NCBI RefSeq assembly: GCF_017353515.1
Contig: NZ_JAFMPY010000036.1
Span: forward strand, 1 to 34,304
Source: Jiella sonneratiae
Lineage (GTDB): Bacteria > Pseudomonadota > Alphaproteobacteria > Rhizobiales > Rhizobiaceae
DNA length: 34,304 bases
Reading direction: 5' to 3'
Made by a program: the position numbers and the translations under genes
Shown here: piece by piece, positions 1 to 8,063 of the stretch
Layout of the letters: each line of letters starts with the position of its first letter
Position numbering within the stretch: the stretch's first letter is position 1
Notes under the pieces: generated by a model
Database searches by the model: none
The model's input: the letters and a program-made list of their open reading frames with translations, nothing else
What the model was told of the DNA's origin: nothing

Positions 1-127
1 GCGCGCGGTTCCGCTCGCTTGCCCAACCCTGGGCCGATACCGATGACAGCACCGGCCGCCTCATGCTGGCCATCCTTGGCGGTCTCGCCGACGTTGAGCG
101 GGATCTGATCAAGACCCGCACGGCCGA
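1..127. repeat. Terminal direct repeat (copy 1) marking a circular molecule
   Basis: These 127 bases are identical to the last 127 bases of the window (34178-34304). Joining the two ends over this repeat gives an uninterrupted resolvase reading frame, so the repeat is best read as assembly overlap on a circular plasmid and not as a biological duplication. The length 127 equals a common maximum k-mer size of de Bruijn assemblers (inference). Confidence 0.93.
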
Positions 128-296
128 AGGCCGCGCCCGCGCTAAGGCGCGCGGCGTGAAGATGGGGCGGCGCCCAAAGCTGACGCCGGCGCAAAAGGCC
201 GAAGCGCTCGAACGCAAGGCCAATGGCGAGCCGCACATGTCGATCGCCCGCTCGTTCAACGTCAGCAATCAGACGATTGGGCGGTTACGGCCATGA
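1..296 (+). CDS. Serine recombinase (resolvase/invertase family), 3' part
   Basis: This is the C-terminal part of the resolvase whose start lies at 33904; across the circular join the full protein is 189 residues. This part holds the end of the catalytic domain (LMLAILGGLADVERDLI, then RTAEGRARAKARG) and a C-terminal helix-turn-helix (residues about 145-189, GRRPKL onward, then SIARSFNVSNQTIGRL) that binds the res site. Its TGA stop overlaps the ATG of the WGR gene at 293 by four bases, so the two are probably translated together. On a plasmid such an enzyme usually resolves multimers; it could also be left over from a transposon, but no Tn3-type transposase is present. Confidence 0.93.
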   Translation, partial: ARFRSLAQPWADTDDSTGRLMLAILGGLADVERDLIKTRTAEGRARAKARGVKMGRRPKLTPAQKAEALERKANGEPHMSIARSFNVSNQTIGRLRP

Positions 297-562
297 CGGT
301 GCAGCTCGACCTTCTGGACAGCCTGGCCGCCTCCCTGCCGCCGCGGCTTTATCTCTGCCGGATCAATCCCGAGCGTCGCATGTCGCGGTTCTATATCCTG
401 GCGATCGAACCGACGCTGTTTGGCGGCTATGCTCTCACGCGCGAGTATGGCCGGATCGGCCGCGGCGGGCGAGTGATGCGGCAATTCTTTGAAACGGCCG
501 ACGCGGCCGTGAGGGAGTATGGTCGGCTTCGCCGGGTGAAGGAGCGCCGCGGCTACGCCTAA
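293..562 (+). CDS. WGR domain protein
   Basis: The protein has 89 residues. From about residue 31 it matches the WGR domain: RFYILAIEPTLFGG, then the name-giving region as REYGRIGRGG (W replaced by Y), then an FFETADAAV helix and a closing KERRGYA. WGR domains occur in eukaryotic PARP proteins and as short stand-alone proteins on alphaproteobacterial plasmids, where a nucleic-acid-related role is assumed but not shown. The start overlaps the resolvase stop (ATGA), which suggests translational coupling. What it contributes to resolvase function is unknown. Confidence 0.85.
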   Translation: MTVQLDLLDSLAASLPPRLYLCRINPERRMSRFYILAIEPTLFGGYALTREYGRIGRGGRVMRQFFETADAAVREYGRLRRVKERRGYA

Positions 563-608
563 GGAGAAAGGTCACTGGCATGGCGCTTTCGTTCGCGCGG
601 CTGAAACA

Positions 609-638
609 GAATACGATGAAAGTGTTTCAAAATCGAGC
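609..638 (+). repeat. Inverted repeat, left copy, flanking the kinase module
   Basis: About 30 bases beginning GAATACGATGAAAGTG are repeated in inverse orientation at 3503-3532 with only a few mismatches. The pair encloses the response regulator, histidine kinase and small unknown gene. It may mark the ends of a module that moved as a unit, or two copies of a regulatory site. Confidence 0.75.
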
Positions 639-702
639 GTTTGCATGACCCAATTGGGGAGAACCTGCTGATTAGTCCGATCTAGGGAGAACTCAATGTA
701 TT

Positions 703-1092
703 CTACGTCGTCATCTGTGGTTTGATCTGTCTCGTTAGTTCTTCAATCAGAATTTCTGGGTCTGTTGTCTTTGAAAATATAGGAACAGACGGAAATTCAC
801 CTTCCATCTCCCAGGGCCGTATGGTCCCTGTGTTGACCACCACCGGGCGCTCCAGCTCCACGAGACTTTTGAGAACAGGCGTAATGTCGCCGTCGAGAAG
901 ATTGACATCTAATATGGCGGCCGTGACCGGCTCGTTTCCAAGATGGTCCAAGGCCTCTTGGACGGTCGAGAATGGCCCAACGACTTCTCCTCCTGCATCC
1001 TGAACTGCAAACGCGATGTCTTGAGCGATGAACATCTCGTCTTCCGCGATCAGAACAATCTGATCTGCGAGGGGGTGATTGGAGAGAGTCAT
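703..1092 (-). CDS. Single-domain response regulator (receiver only)
   Basis: The protein has 129 residues and consists of one receiver domain without an output domain. The acidic pocket (LIAEDEMFIA, residues about 13-22), the phospho-acceptor Asp in AAILDVNLLDGD (about residue 62) and the conserved Lys in IFSKTTD (about residue 107) are all present, so it should be phosphorylated. It starts nine bases after the stop of the HWE kinase on the same strand, so it is almost certainly the kinase's partner. Related single-domain regulators paired with HWE kinases in alphaproteobacteria act as phosphate sinks or relays, including in the general stress response; which applies here is not visible. Confidence 0.9.
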   Translation of the reverse strand: MTLSNHPLADQIVLIAEDEMFIAQDIAFAVQDAGGEVVGPFSTVQEALDHLGNEPVTAAILDVNLLDGDITPVLKSLVELERPVVVNTGTIRPWEMEGEFPSVPIFSKTTDPEILIEELTRQIKPQMTT

Positions 1093-1101
1093 TGTACGTG
1101 A

Positions 1102-2991
1102 TTAGGCCTGCAAACGAGACAAAGGTAAACAGAGTTCGACTACCAGCCCTTCCTGGCGCCAATCGAGATCGACCGTGCCACGCAGCTGGCTTCTGACACT
1201 CATGTCAATGAGGGTTGAGCCAAAGCCGGAGGTGGATTGTTCGTGTTCGACCGGAGGGCCACCGCTTTCGGTCCATGTCAGGTAGGCGACGTCAGCTCTT
1301 ACCGACCAGCGCACGACAAGACGTCCCTGCGGAGCGGAAAGCGCACCGTATTTCGCCGCGTTCGTCGCCAGTTCATGAAGGACCATCGCAAGATTGGTAG
1401 ATCCGTTCGCTCCAAGTGAGATTGCGGGACCTTCGATCGTTATCTGGTCATTCTCATGGGTGAGATGCGGTTCGATCAGAGACGCGACGAGATTTTGAAG
1501 GGAGACATCCGGCTGACCGATCTCTTCCTGCGTCACTGCTGGACGGATGAGTTCATGGGCTTGCGCCAAAGCACTGACCCGACCTCGTAACGCCTTAGCC
1601 ATTTCGGCAGGGGTACGTGTGTGGCGCGCGGTCATGCCGATCATGCCGGAGACAACCGCGAACAGGTTTTTGACGCGATGGTTTAGCTCGCGAACGAGCA
1701 GCTGACGGGTTTCGACGACCTGTCGCTCAGCCGTGACATCGCGGAAAAAGACCGTGAGATCTTCCTCACTCGGGAAAGCACGCGCCTCATAACGTTGGTT
1801 GGTCTTCTCCAGGAACAGCTCCGCCGTTTCCATCACATCGTTTTCTACGGCATCGTGAAACGCATGCCAAAGCGGGTTTCCCTTCCAACCCGGAAAGGCC
1901 TTCCATACCGTTTCGCCGCTGAGGTCACGACCGCCAGCAAAGTTTTTGGTGAAAGCCTTGTTTGCGTAGGTGATCGTCCAGTCCTGCTTCAGAAACAGGA
2001 TGGGATCACTGGTTGCTTCCAGGACTTTCAGAAGCTGAGCCCGCGCCTCATTAGCTGAGGTTTCGGCCTGCTTGCGATCGGTCACGTCGACGAAGGTGGC
2101 AACCGCTGTTCGCTGGTCTTCTCCGACGCGCCTAGAGCTGACCTCAAACTCGACGAGAGCGCCGTCGCCACGCCGATATAGCATCGGTTCATTGAGGACG
2201 ACCTCTCCCTCTACGACAGTACGGACAAGAGGATATTCAGCCGGTTTGTAGCGCGCGCCGTTATGGTGCTGTGCGCCTAATCCTCGATAATCTTGAGCTT
2301 TCTCAGCCGAGACCTCTTCGTTGACGAGCGAAAGGCCAACATTGTTGGTCATCACGATTGCAGCGGAGGGGACTTTTGCAATGACAACACCGATCGGCAG
2401 CTGGTCGATCACGTCTCGAAAAAACGTCCTCTCCTGCTCCACATGCACAAGGCTTTCGCGCAAAGCGATTTCACTTTCCACGAGAAGGGCGATATCCGTG
2501 AGATTGGTAAGGTCATCATCCGTCCATTCTCGAGGCTCGGGCATGATCGCGCAGAGAGAACCAAGTACTTCTCCGCCCGGCGCACGCACCGGTACACCGA
2601 GATAGGCAACGACATTCAGATCGCGGATCGCGAGATTGTCTTTGACTCGGGGATCTGTTCGAGCGTCCGACATCCGCAAGGGGGCGTTCTGCTGAACGAC
2701 GTGCTGACAGAACGAATGCGAAAGCGGTGTTTCTCGCGCTTCTGCGGCCGAGCCGGCCAACCCCGTCTGCGCTTTGAAAAACTGTCTTTCAGTGTCGACG
2801 AGCGACAGCAAGCTCACGGGGGCCTTCAACAAGCGGCTGGCAAGACTGACAGTCCGGTCGAAGACCTCCTCGGGAGCCGAATCCATCAAGCCCGATCGTT
2901 GTAAGGCTTGCAGGCGATCCTGGTCGCTGAGCGATGTGTCCGGGGCCGAAACGAACGATGTCTTTGCGGTTGCGGAGGAGCTTTCTGTCAT
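1102..2991 (-). CDS. HWE-family sensor histidine kinase with GAF and PAS domains
   Basis: The protein has 629 residues from the ATG at 2991 (a GTG two codons upstream is an alternative). A GAF domain lies at about 35-190, a first PAS at about 200-315 (ending FVDVTDRKQAE), and a second PAS at about 320-430 (TSDPILFLKQDW onward, ending FFRDVTAERQ). The kinase core begins with the phospho-acceptor in LVRELNHRVKNLFAVVSG. The HWE signature is visible: His in the N-box (VLHELATNAAKYGALS) and the WTE motif (LTWTESGGPPV). No membrane segment is seen, so it should sense an internal signal. HWE kinases are enriched in alphaproteobacteria and include light, redox and general-stress sensors. The GAF lacks an obvious bilin-binding Cys. 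Confidence 0.94.
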   Translation of the reverse strand: MTESSSATAKTSFVSAPDTSLSDQDRLQALQRSGLMDSAPEEVFDRTVSLASRLLKAPVSLLSLVDTERQFFKAQTGLAGSAAEARETPLSHSFCQHVVQQNAPLRMSDARTDPRVKDNLAIRDLNVVAYLGVPVRAPGGEVLGSLCAIMPEPREWTDDDLTNLTDIALLVESEIALRESLVHVEQERTFFRDVIDQLPIGVVIAKVPSAAIVMTNNVGLSLVNEEVSAEKAQDYRGLGAQHHNGARYKPAEYPLVRTVVEGEVVLNEPMLYRRGDGALVEFEVSSRRVGEDQRTAVATFVDVTDRKQAETSANEARAQLLKVLEATSDPILFLKQDWTITYANKAFTKNFAGGRDLSGETVWKAFPGWKGNPLWHAFHDAVENDVMETAELFLEKTNQRYEARAFPSEEDLTVFFRDVTAERQVVETRQLLVRELNHRVKNLFAVVSGMIGMTARHTRTPAEMAKALRGRVSALAQAHELIRPAVTQEEIGQPDVSLQNLVASLIEPHLTHENDQITIEGPAISLGANGSTNLAMVLHELATNAAKYGALSAPQGRLVVRWSVRADVAYLTWTESGGPPVEHEQSTSGFGSTLIDMSVRSQLRGTVDLDWRQEGLVVELCLPLSRLQA

Positions 2992-3174
2992 GCTCACTTA
3001 CAATTTGTGTGACTAAGTCTCTGATCATATGGCTGAAATCTCATAGATCATCGAAAGAGACCCAAAGCCAGACAAGGGCACCATTTCGTAAGAGCGTTGC
3101 CTATGTTGCAAATGACCGTGATGGGTTGGAAGCCACTATCCGATCAAATCTAAAACAGAATTGCGCATTCTGTT

Positions 3175-3369
3175 TCAGATGGCGACGCCTTGTTGGGATG
3201 TTTGCGAGTTTGCGCCTTTAAGGTCGCGCTGCGCGCGCTTCTCGGTCACCCGGATCGCTGAAACGATGGTCGCGTAAAGGTTTTGCGCCTCATGTACCAG
3301 TTCACGGTCTTCCAGGTGCTCCATCTTCTCGACCAGAGCCTTGGCCTGAGCTTCGATCATTCGCAGCAT
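3175..3369 (-). CDS. Small conserved protein of unknown function (intact copy)
   Basis: The protein has 64 residues, begins MLRMIEAQAKALVEKMEHL, and is predicted to be mostly helical and charged in its first 40 residues. I do not recognise a family. The ATG at 3369 is chosen because it follows a GGTGGGGAACT ribosome site and because the second copy (32717) aligns from exactly this residue. Homology between the two copies continues through the coding region to the same stop and also some 70 bases upstream. The gene lies upstream of the kinase gene on the same strand, but with a gap of about 180 bases. The many charged residues and A/L pattern suggest a short helical hairpin or coiled coil (inference). 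Confidence 0.72.
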   Translation of the reverse strand: MLRMIEAQAKALVEKMEHLEDRELVHEAQNLYATIVSAIRVTEKRAQRDLKGANSQTSQQGVAI

Positions 3370-3443
3370 AGTTCCCCACCCTATGGCTGTCCAACAAATG
3401 GTTCGATAACAAAAGCTTAGCCGATTTTTCGGGGGTGTCATCC
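3370..3443 (-). promoter_or_regulatory. Conserved upstream region of the small gene, copy 1
   Basis: Read on the minus strand, this contains GGATGACACC, then a GGCTAAGCTTTTGTTATCG block and CAGCCATAGGGTGGGG just before the ATG. The same blocks in the same order and spacing occur at 32642-32716 before the second copy. Such conservation outside the coding frame suggests a shared promoter or leader. No sigma-factor consensus could be assigned with confidence. Confidence 0.55.
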
Positions 3444-3502
3444 TGTTTTTTGCGCCGGCGCAAGTTTCGCGCATGTTTCAAGTTTCAGGCAGACGGATCG
3501 AA

Positions 3503-3532
3503 GCTCGTTCTTGAAACACTTTCATTGTATTC
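3503..3532 (-). repeat. Inverted repeat, right copy, flanking the kinase module
   Basis: This is the partner of 609-638 in inverse orientation. On the minus strand it begins GAATACAATGAAAGTG; the match covers about 30 bases with a few mismatches. Confidence 0.75.
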
Positions 3533-3533
3533 G

Positions 3534-3827
3534 GCTTCAACGCCTTAGCCACGCCAGCATGGGTTGACGGCTTGCGGGCCCGCCGAGACTGGTTGAGGTC
3601 CGGTCAGAATGGCCTGACCGCGCCCGCAGGGCAAACCAGCGGGCCTACAGGCTGTCACCGCCGCGCGGGCCCCCATGGCCATGCGGGAGGCCCGGTTGCG
3701 CAGCAAGCCCGCGAGACCCGTGGCTCGAGGGCAGAGCCGGAGCATTGACGTGGGGAAGCGGCGGGGAACCTGGGCGGGTGGGCTCGCTGCAATGGTCGAT
3801 GCGACATGCATACGGTGTCCATGGGAA
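3534..3827. other. G+C-rich spacer without a supported gene
   Basis: Open frames on both strands here have low-complexity Arg/Pro/Ala translations with no family resemblance and no good ribosome sites. A small hairpin, CGGTCA-N8-TGACCG, lies near 3600-3620. Nothing else was recognised. Confidence 0.6.
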
Positions 3828-3843
3828 GGCCGCGCGCGCGGCC
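3828..3843. terminator. G+C hairpin just after the DUF2958 stop
   Basis: A perfect 16-base palindrome (GGCCGCGCGCGCGGCC) lies five bases beyond the minus-strand DUF2958 stop at 3849. It lacks a clear T-run, so it may be a weak or factor-dependent terminator. Confidence 0.4.
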
Positions 3844-3848
3844 TCCGG

Positions 3849-4193
3849 TCACGTCCGGATGGCTCCGGCCTGGCGCGCCGCTTCCGCATAGGCTGACAAC
3901 GGTTTGTCGGCGGTGAAGTGCCGATCGCGCTCCACCGGCAGCCCGAGCTTGCCGCGGATGCTGGCGATTTCCGAGATCCGCACCGAGCCGAGCTCCGGGC
4001 ACTGCAGGCCGAGATCGCAAAGTCCGAAGGCGATATCGGGATCTTCCGGATCGAGTTCGCTCAAGAGCCAAGTCGCATTGGCATCCGGCGTGAACAGCTT
4101 CACCACCGGCAAGGGGTCGATGTCCTGGCCGGCAGCGGAGCGACGGCCGTTCTCGAGCATGGTCGCGCGTTGGGCGTTGGTGAGGAGGGTCAT
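3849..4193 (-). CDS. DUF2958 family protein, copy 1
   Basis: The protein has 114 residues from the ATG at 4193, which has a GGGAG site eight bases upstream; longer upstream starts would run into the HTH gene at 4456. The family core is clear: PVVKLFTPDANATWLL, then ELDPEDPDIAFGLCDLG and ELGSVRISEI, ending with LPVERDRHF and LSAYAEAAR. DUF2958 proteins are small cytosolic plasmid-backbone proteins with no known activity. A second copy, about 60 percent identical by eye, sits at 28059-28415 next to a DUF736 gene. The copy here stands alone and is divergent to an XRE regulator. It may be a displaced duplicate. Confidence 0.9.
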   Translation of the reverse strand: MTLLTNAQRATMLENGRRSAAGQDIDPLPVVKLFTPDANATWLLSELDPEDPDIAFGLCDLGLQCPELGSVRISEIASIRGKLGLPVERDRHFTADKPLSAYAEAARQAGAIRT

Positions 4194-4455
4194 GGAGAAG
4201 TCTCCCGTTGATTGCTCTTTGCCCTGACGGGCACGGGAGAAGGCGCACACCGGCTTCAATCCGGCAGTCCTGCCCAACACGGTCTGGTGCGGGCCGGGCG
4301 TGGACGGACGGATGCCGGCGGGCAGACACGACCCTGCCGAGGGGCAGCAATCGACGACAAGCGGCATGCCATCCTTCACCGGCCACAACTGACACGTCTC
4401 GGTTGCCATCAAGAGGGCCACCCGGCTAGCATCCCGTTTGGCTGGGAGCGGGGTT

Positions 4456-4854
4456 ATGGCGAAGACAAAGACTGGCAACACGATCGACGCGGCGGTCGGA
4501 GGCCGTATTCGTATGCACCGGCTTGCGCACGGCATGAGCCAGACCGCTCTGGCGCGCTCGCTCGGCGTGAGCTTTCAACAGGTGCAGAAATACGAAAACG
4601 GAACGAACCAGATCAGCATCAGCCGGCTGCAGAAGGTGGCGGACGTCTTCGACCTGCACCCCAGCGCACTCTTCAACGATGCGGCCGCCTCAAAAATCGA
4701 CGACGGCGGGCTAGCGTCCTTCGTCCAGTCTCCTGAAGGTCTCGAGCTCAACAACGCCTTCGCGACGATCTCTGACCGCGACGTGCGACGCGGCGTCGCG
4801 CGGCTGGTCGAGGCGATCGTCAAAGACGCGGCGTCTCAAGCGACAGAGGAATAA
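4456..4854 (+). CDS. XRE-family transcriptional regulator
   Basis: The protein has 132 residues from the ATG at 4456 (GGGAGCGGGG ribosome site just upstream). A helix-turn-helix of the Cro/C1 type lies at about residues 15-70: IRMHRLAHGMSQTALARSLG, then VSFQQVQKYENGTNQIS and RLQKVADVF. The C-terminal half (SFVQSPEGLELNNAFATI, then VRRGVARLVEAIV) matches the layout of the many XRE regulators of alphaproteobacteria that carry a short C-terminal dimer or sensor part. It is divergent from the DUF2958 gene, with a 260-base shared promoter region, so it may control that gene and itself. It directly abuts a truncated IS, so downstream targets may have been lost. Confidence 0.88.
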   Translation: MAKTKTGNTIDAAVGGRIRMHRLAHGMSQTALARSLGVSFQQVQKYENGTNQISISRLQKVADVFDLHPSALFNDAAASKIDDGGLASFVQSPEGLELNNAFATISDRDVRRGVARLVEAIVKDAASQATEE

Positions 4855-4884
4855 AGGACATTATCATATATAGAAACATGTGCA

Positions 4885-5344
4885 GCATGTTTCTCGCGCT
4901 GCCCAACCAGGAGGAGCGACGGCAGTCGCATCCACGATCTGGCCGCCCATCGCCAGATAGCCACGCCTTGGCGAGATGTTTGTCGAAGCGCGCGAACAGG
5001 GTCTTGATCGCTCTGGCTTCGGCCAGCTGCTCTCGGAACAACCAAACCGTCTTGCCGTCCGGCACCTTGTCGGCGAGCCCGAGACCGAGAAAGCGCATGA
5101 ACGACAGGCGGTCCTGGATCTGAAACTCGGCCTGATCGTCCGAACGATCGTACAGCGCCTGCAGAACAAAGACCTTGAACATCAACACAGAATCGTAGGG
5201 CGGCCTGCCGCCCTGCGATCCAATGGATCGCTTCCGCGCTTTGACAAGCGAGTACACCTCACACTGCACGATCGCATTCAGCTTTTCCAACGGATCGCCA
5301 GCCTCACTCAAACGCCCGTGACACTCGTCGATATTCCAAAACAC
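4885..5344 (-). pseudogene. Truncated, frameshifted IS5-family transposase
   Basis: The minus-strand frame begins MFWNIDECHGRLSEAGDPLE and continues through SQGGRPPYDSVLMFKVFVLQ and FMRFLGLGLADKVPDGKTVW, typical of the N-terminal half of IS5-group transposases. At about 4964 one extra base shifts the frame: the expected GYLAMGGQIVDAT continues in the next frame. The sequence then stops matching after VDATAVAPP (about 4885). The whole C-terminal DDE catalytic part is missing, so the element cannot transpose by itself. It separates the plasmid backbone from the A+T-rich DUF4062 island and may be a relic of how that island arrived. Confidence 0.85.
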
Positions 5345-5618
5345 GGCTGTCCGCGCATCCCGACCTCCTCATCGCTCCCAAGGCCATGGAATCACGAAAC
5401 AGGGGCGTTGGGGAGGTATTTCAAAATCTCCATCCTGCCCAACGCTTACCCTAAAAACACTCCAACGCGCCAATCAGTCCAAGCCATCCCGGTCTACTAA
5501 GCCATATACGAGCTGGCTTTTAACAATCGATACGATTTTAGTAGCAACCCAATTTGATATATAATATAGTCTCTGTCGATATACTTATGTTTTTAATTGT
5601 CAAATATTGGATTCTCGA

Positions 5619-5927
5619 ATGCCTCTAATCAATAAAAATATAATATCGCAAATGTCCCCGACGAAGCGACTTGCATTGCTTTACAGCGAAATAATTAAAA
5701 CCGGTGTTCGTTCCGATCAAGGTCACTATGTCGTGTCATGCACCGACGGATTAGCGTCTTGTCTCAAATTAATCGGCGACGGCCTTGGCGTTCAATCTGA
5801 GTTTGTCAAGCCGCCCGCATATTGTGAAGACGGCAGTTACGGTCCCGTCGTTATCGTCACGCCCGAGCAACTAAAGAAGGCCGAAGATTTATCTTATAAT
5901 GCGGAATCTCTAAACAAATTGTTATAA
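5619..5927 (+). CDS. Small hypothetical protein convergent with the DUF4062 gene
   Basis: The protein has 102 residues from the ATG at 5619 (a TTG at 5607 is possible). It begins MPLINKNIISQMSPTKRLAL and has no recognised domain. It shows a mixed alpha/beta pattern, with a central HYVVSCTDGLASCLKLIGDG and an EDGSYGPVVIVTPEQL stretch that could be a small globular fold. The gene is A+T-rich compared with the backbone, like its neighbour. Its 3' end overlaps the 3' end of the DUF4062 gene by 34 bases on the opposite strand, so transcription of one would produce antisense RNA to the other. It may be a partner or immunity component of the DUF4062 protein, but this is inferred from position only. 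Confidence 0.6.
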   Translation: MPLINKNIISQMSPTKRLALLYSEIIKTGVRSDQGHYVVSCTDGLASCLKLIGDGLGVQSEFVKPPAYCEDGSYGPVVIVTPEQLKKAEDLSYNAESLNKLL

Positions 5928-7345
5928 GCCACATATGTCCATATCTCCCCTGATTCAAACGGTTCTATTATAAATCCCCTTTTTTTCAAAAACTCATGAA
6001 AGTTTTTGCATTTATCCTCTAGGTATCCACCGCTCACAAAACACACCGGCTGTGACAACAGTATCTCTTCCCACATTTTTGAATCAAATACTCGATAGTA
6101 AGCATCACTGCGCGTAGGGCGAAAATTGATTTTTCCCGATGTCTGCAGGATAATTTTATTCGTTTTCGTTCTAAATATTGCGTGCTTAAATAAAACGTTT
6201 TTATACTCTAATATATAAGGGGCAAATCCGTCATTTGCATCAAGACCACCAAACGCAATAATCGCTATCCCAAGAGATTCTTGCTGCTCTAAGCATTCCT
6301 TGATTTTATTTGTAACCAAATTTATGCCGTCATCTGCGTCTTTCCTCAACGCATTACTATCATAATCTAACTTATTTACATCTGGTACGTCTTTTAAAAC
6401 ACCAATTGTTTTCCCATACTGAGGTGATATAGGAGGTTTTGGAAGATAAGTGACATCTATCACAGCAGGTAGTTGATATCGACGCAAGTCGAATATGATT
6501 TTCGCGAAAACTCCGTTCAAATATATTTTGATGATCTCTGGCACCTTACGCAAGGCATCGTCCGTTTCGAGAATATGCAATAACTCTATTGCCAGAAAAT
6601 CACAACTAGAACCTGCTTCAATAAATATATTATGTTTTTTATCAATAATTAGTCTTGTCTTAAATCGATCGAAGAATACTTTAGCAATTGCTGCTTTTAT
6701 CTCGGAATCTATATTAGATCTTTTGGTTAGTGCTTCAAACGCCTTTAGTCTTTGAAGTATATGTGTAAAAGTCCTACTTTTCGATTGTTCGGGATCGAGG
6801 TGACCGAGAGTATTGATTTCATCAAAACGACTGGAATGAACCCATCCCCCCTTCGGAACATCCCGAAGGGCGTCGATTTCACTTTGCAAGCCCTGCTGGA
6901 CAACAACTGCGAGACTTTCGGGCTTTGCCATGCTAAAATGACGGTAGAAGGTTCCTTGAGTTTTAATTCTTGTGATAAAGCGGGTAAGTCGTTTGTCTGT
7001 GTTTGATTTTTCAAAGTCTTCGTCATCTGCAATAAAGGCAATACATTTAACCCCGGCGGCTTGTGCTATATTGTATTCGTACTCTGTAAAACTAATCCTG
7101 CCGCACTCTTTGACAACTCCGCCGATGAATGTACCAATTATTAGTACCAAAATGTCTGATTTTCGAACCTTGTCGGCAATATATGAAACATTTTTTTGAG
7201 AACTTGCTGCAAATGTCTCCATATTAATGGGGATATTATTTTGCCCATTAATAACCTCAACTACGGCCTGTCGATGAGCAGCTAGATCTCGGGTAGTTGA
7301 GCTGACGAAGATTTGATAAAGTCGGCCGTCAATCTGAGTTTTCAT
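5894..7345 (-). CDS. DUF4062 domain protein with a large C-terminal region
   Basis: The protein has 483 residues. The N-terminal 120 match DUF4062: YQIFVSSTTRDLAAHRQAV, then NINMETFAA-like PINMETFAASSQKNVSY, SDILVLIIGTFIGG, and ISFTEYEYNIAQAAGVKCIA. DUF4062 belongs to a TIR/SLOG-like group of Rossmannoid domains that recur in conflict and immune-like proteins. The C-terminal 250 residues are unassigned; short pieces (NIFIEAGSSCDFLAIELL, then FKHAIFRTKTNKIILQTSGK) resemble the sugar-phosphate sensor domain of DeoR regulators, but no HTH precedes them. The gene is strikingly A+T-rich for this plasmid, uses different codons and lies next to a broken IS, all signs of recent transfer. A role in anti-phage defence or nucleotide sensing is a hypothesis. 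Confidence 0.8.
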   Translation of the reverse strand: MKTQIDGRLYQIFVSSTTRDLAAHRQAVVEVINGQNNIPINMETFAASSQKNVSYIADKVRKSDILVLIIGTFIGGVVKECGRISFTEYEYNIAQAAGVKCIAFIADDEDFEKSNTDKRLTRFITRIKTQGTFYRHFSMAKPESLAVVVQQGLQSEIDALRDVPKGGWVHSSRFDEINTLGHLDPEQSKSRTFTHILQRLKAFEALTKRSNIDSEIKAAIAKVFFDRFKTRLIIDKKHNIFIEAGSSCDFLAIELLHILETDDALRKVPEIIKIYLNGVFAKIIFDLRRYQLPAVIDVTYLPKPPISPQYGKTIGVLKDVPDVNKLDYDSNALRKDADDGINLVTNKIKECLEQQESLGIAIIAFGGLDANDGFAPYILEYKNVLFKHAIFRTKTNKIILQTSGKINFRPTRSDAYYRVFDSKMWEEILLSQPVCFVSGGYLEDKCKNFHEFLKKRGFIIEPFESGEIWTYVAYNNLFRDSAL

Positions 7346-8063
7346 AGTGTCCCTATGTCACGCTCGGGAGTTACATAGCTGGTTATATCCCCCTACGAGC
7401 TTACAGTGCTTGTTACATGATGGGAAGTCCGGTCGCGCAGTGACAGGCGCGGCAACGACGATCGTGCCCCGTTAGCCCTTTTCTGATAAACGAAGACACG
7501 CTACACACGTGCGTCGCACCACCGCACCACCGATTTCCAGGCGGTCGCGGTTCACGCTTAGCGGGCGTAGGAGGGCTTTTCGGTGTGCCTTCGATGCAAC
7601 TCACCTTGCTAGCCGTGTCGAGATAACGCTTGTTCTCGGCCTTTCAGTAGGGCTAACAACCCAGACGTTTGGATGCGGTATGCGAAAGACCGACCAGACC
7701 TTCGGGCAATCGAGCGCTTTCATTTGCAGCAGCATCCGCGACGCAAGACTTGCGGATAAAGTCATGCCTGCGATCAATCGAGATATGGTCTTGTACCTGA
7801 AGGCCAATTAGTGATGTCGGCAAAGCTCCTATGACCATCTCTAGCCATTTTGGCCTAGCAGAACTTGACCATCTAACGCGCGTCCACATCCTTCTACCAC
7901 CCACGTCTGAAGGCTCCCGCGAACTATAAGTTTCTTCCTTCTTTAATCGCTTTCCAGTTGCATTGAGTCGCAAGCTAGCGTACGTTGCCGCAGGCAATGT
8001 ATAAACGCGCCATTAGAGCCTTACCGCAACAAACCGGAGAGTTGAGCCAAGGGAGCGCACAGG
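7346..8063. other. Long spacer upstream of the relaxase operon; likely place for oriT
   Basis: About 718 bases with no supported gene. Reading frames at 7509-7811 (+) and 7601-7807 (-) oppose each other and neither resembles a known family. MOBQ relaxase genes normally sit next to their origin of transfer, so oriT is expected here. I could not match a known nick consensus and do not call one. Confidence 0.45.

Noticed and set aside
7509-7811. Possible small gene in the spacer before the relaxase
   Set aside because: Equally long frames on the opposite strand, no ribosome site and no family resemblance.
7346-8063. Specific oriT nick site
   Set aside because: Looked for RSF1010-like and Ti-like nick sequences; no convincing match was found, so only the likely region is stated.
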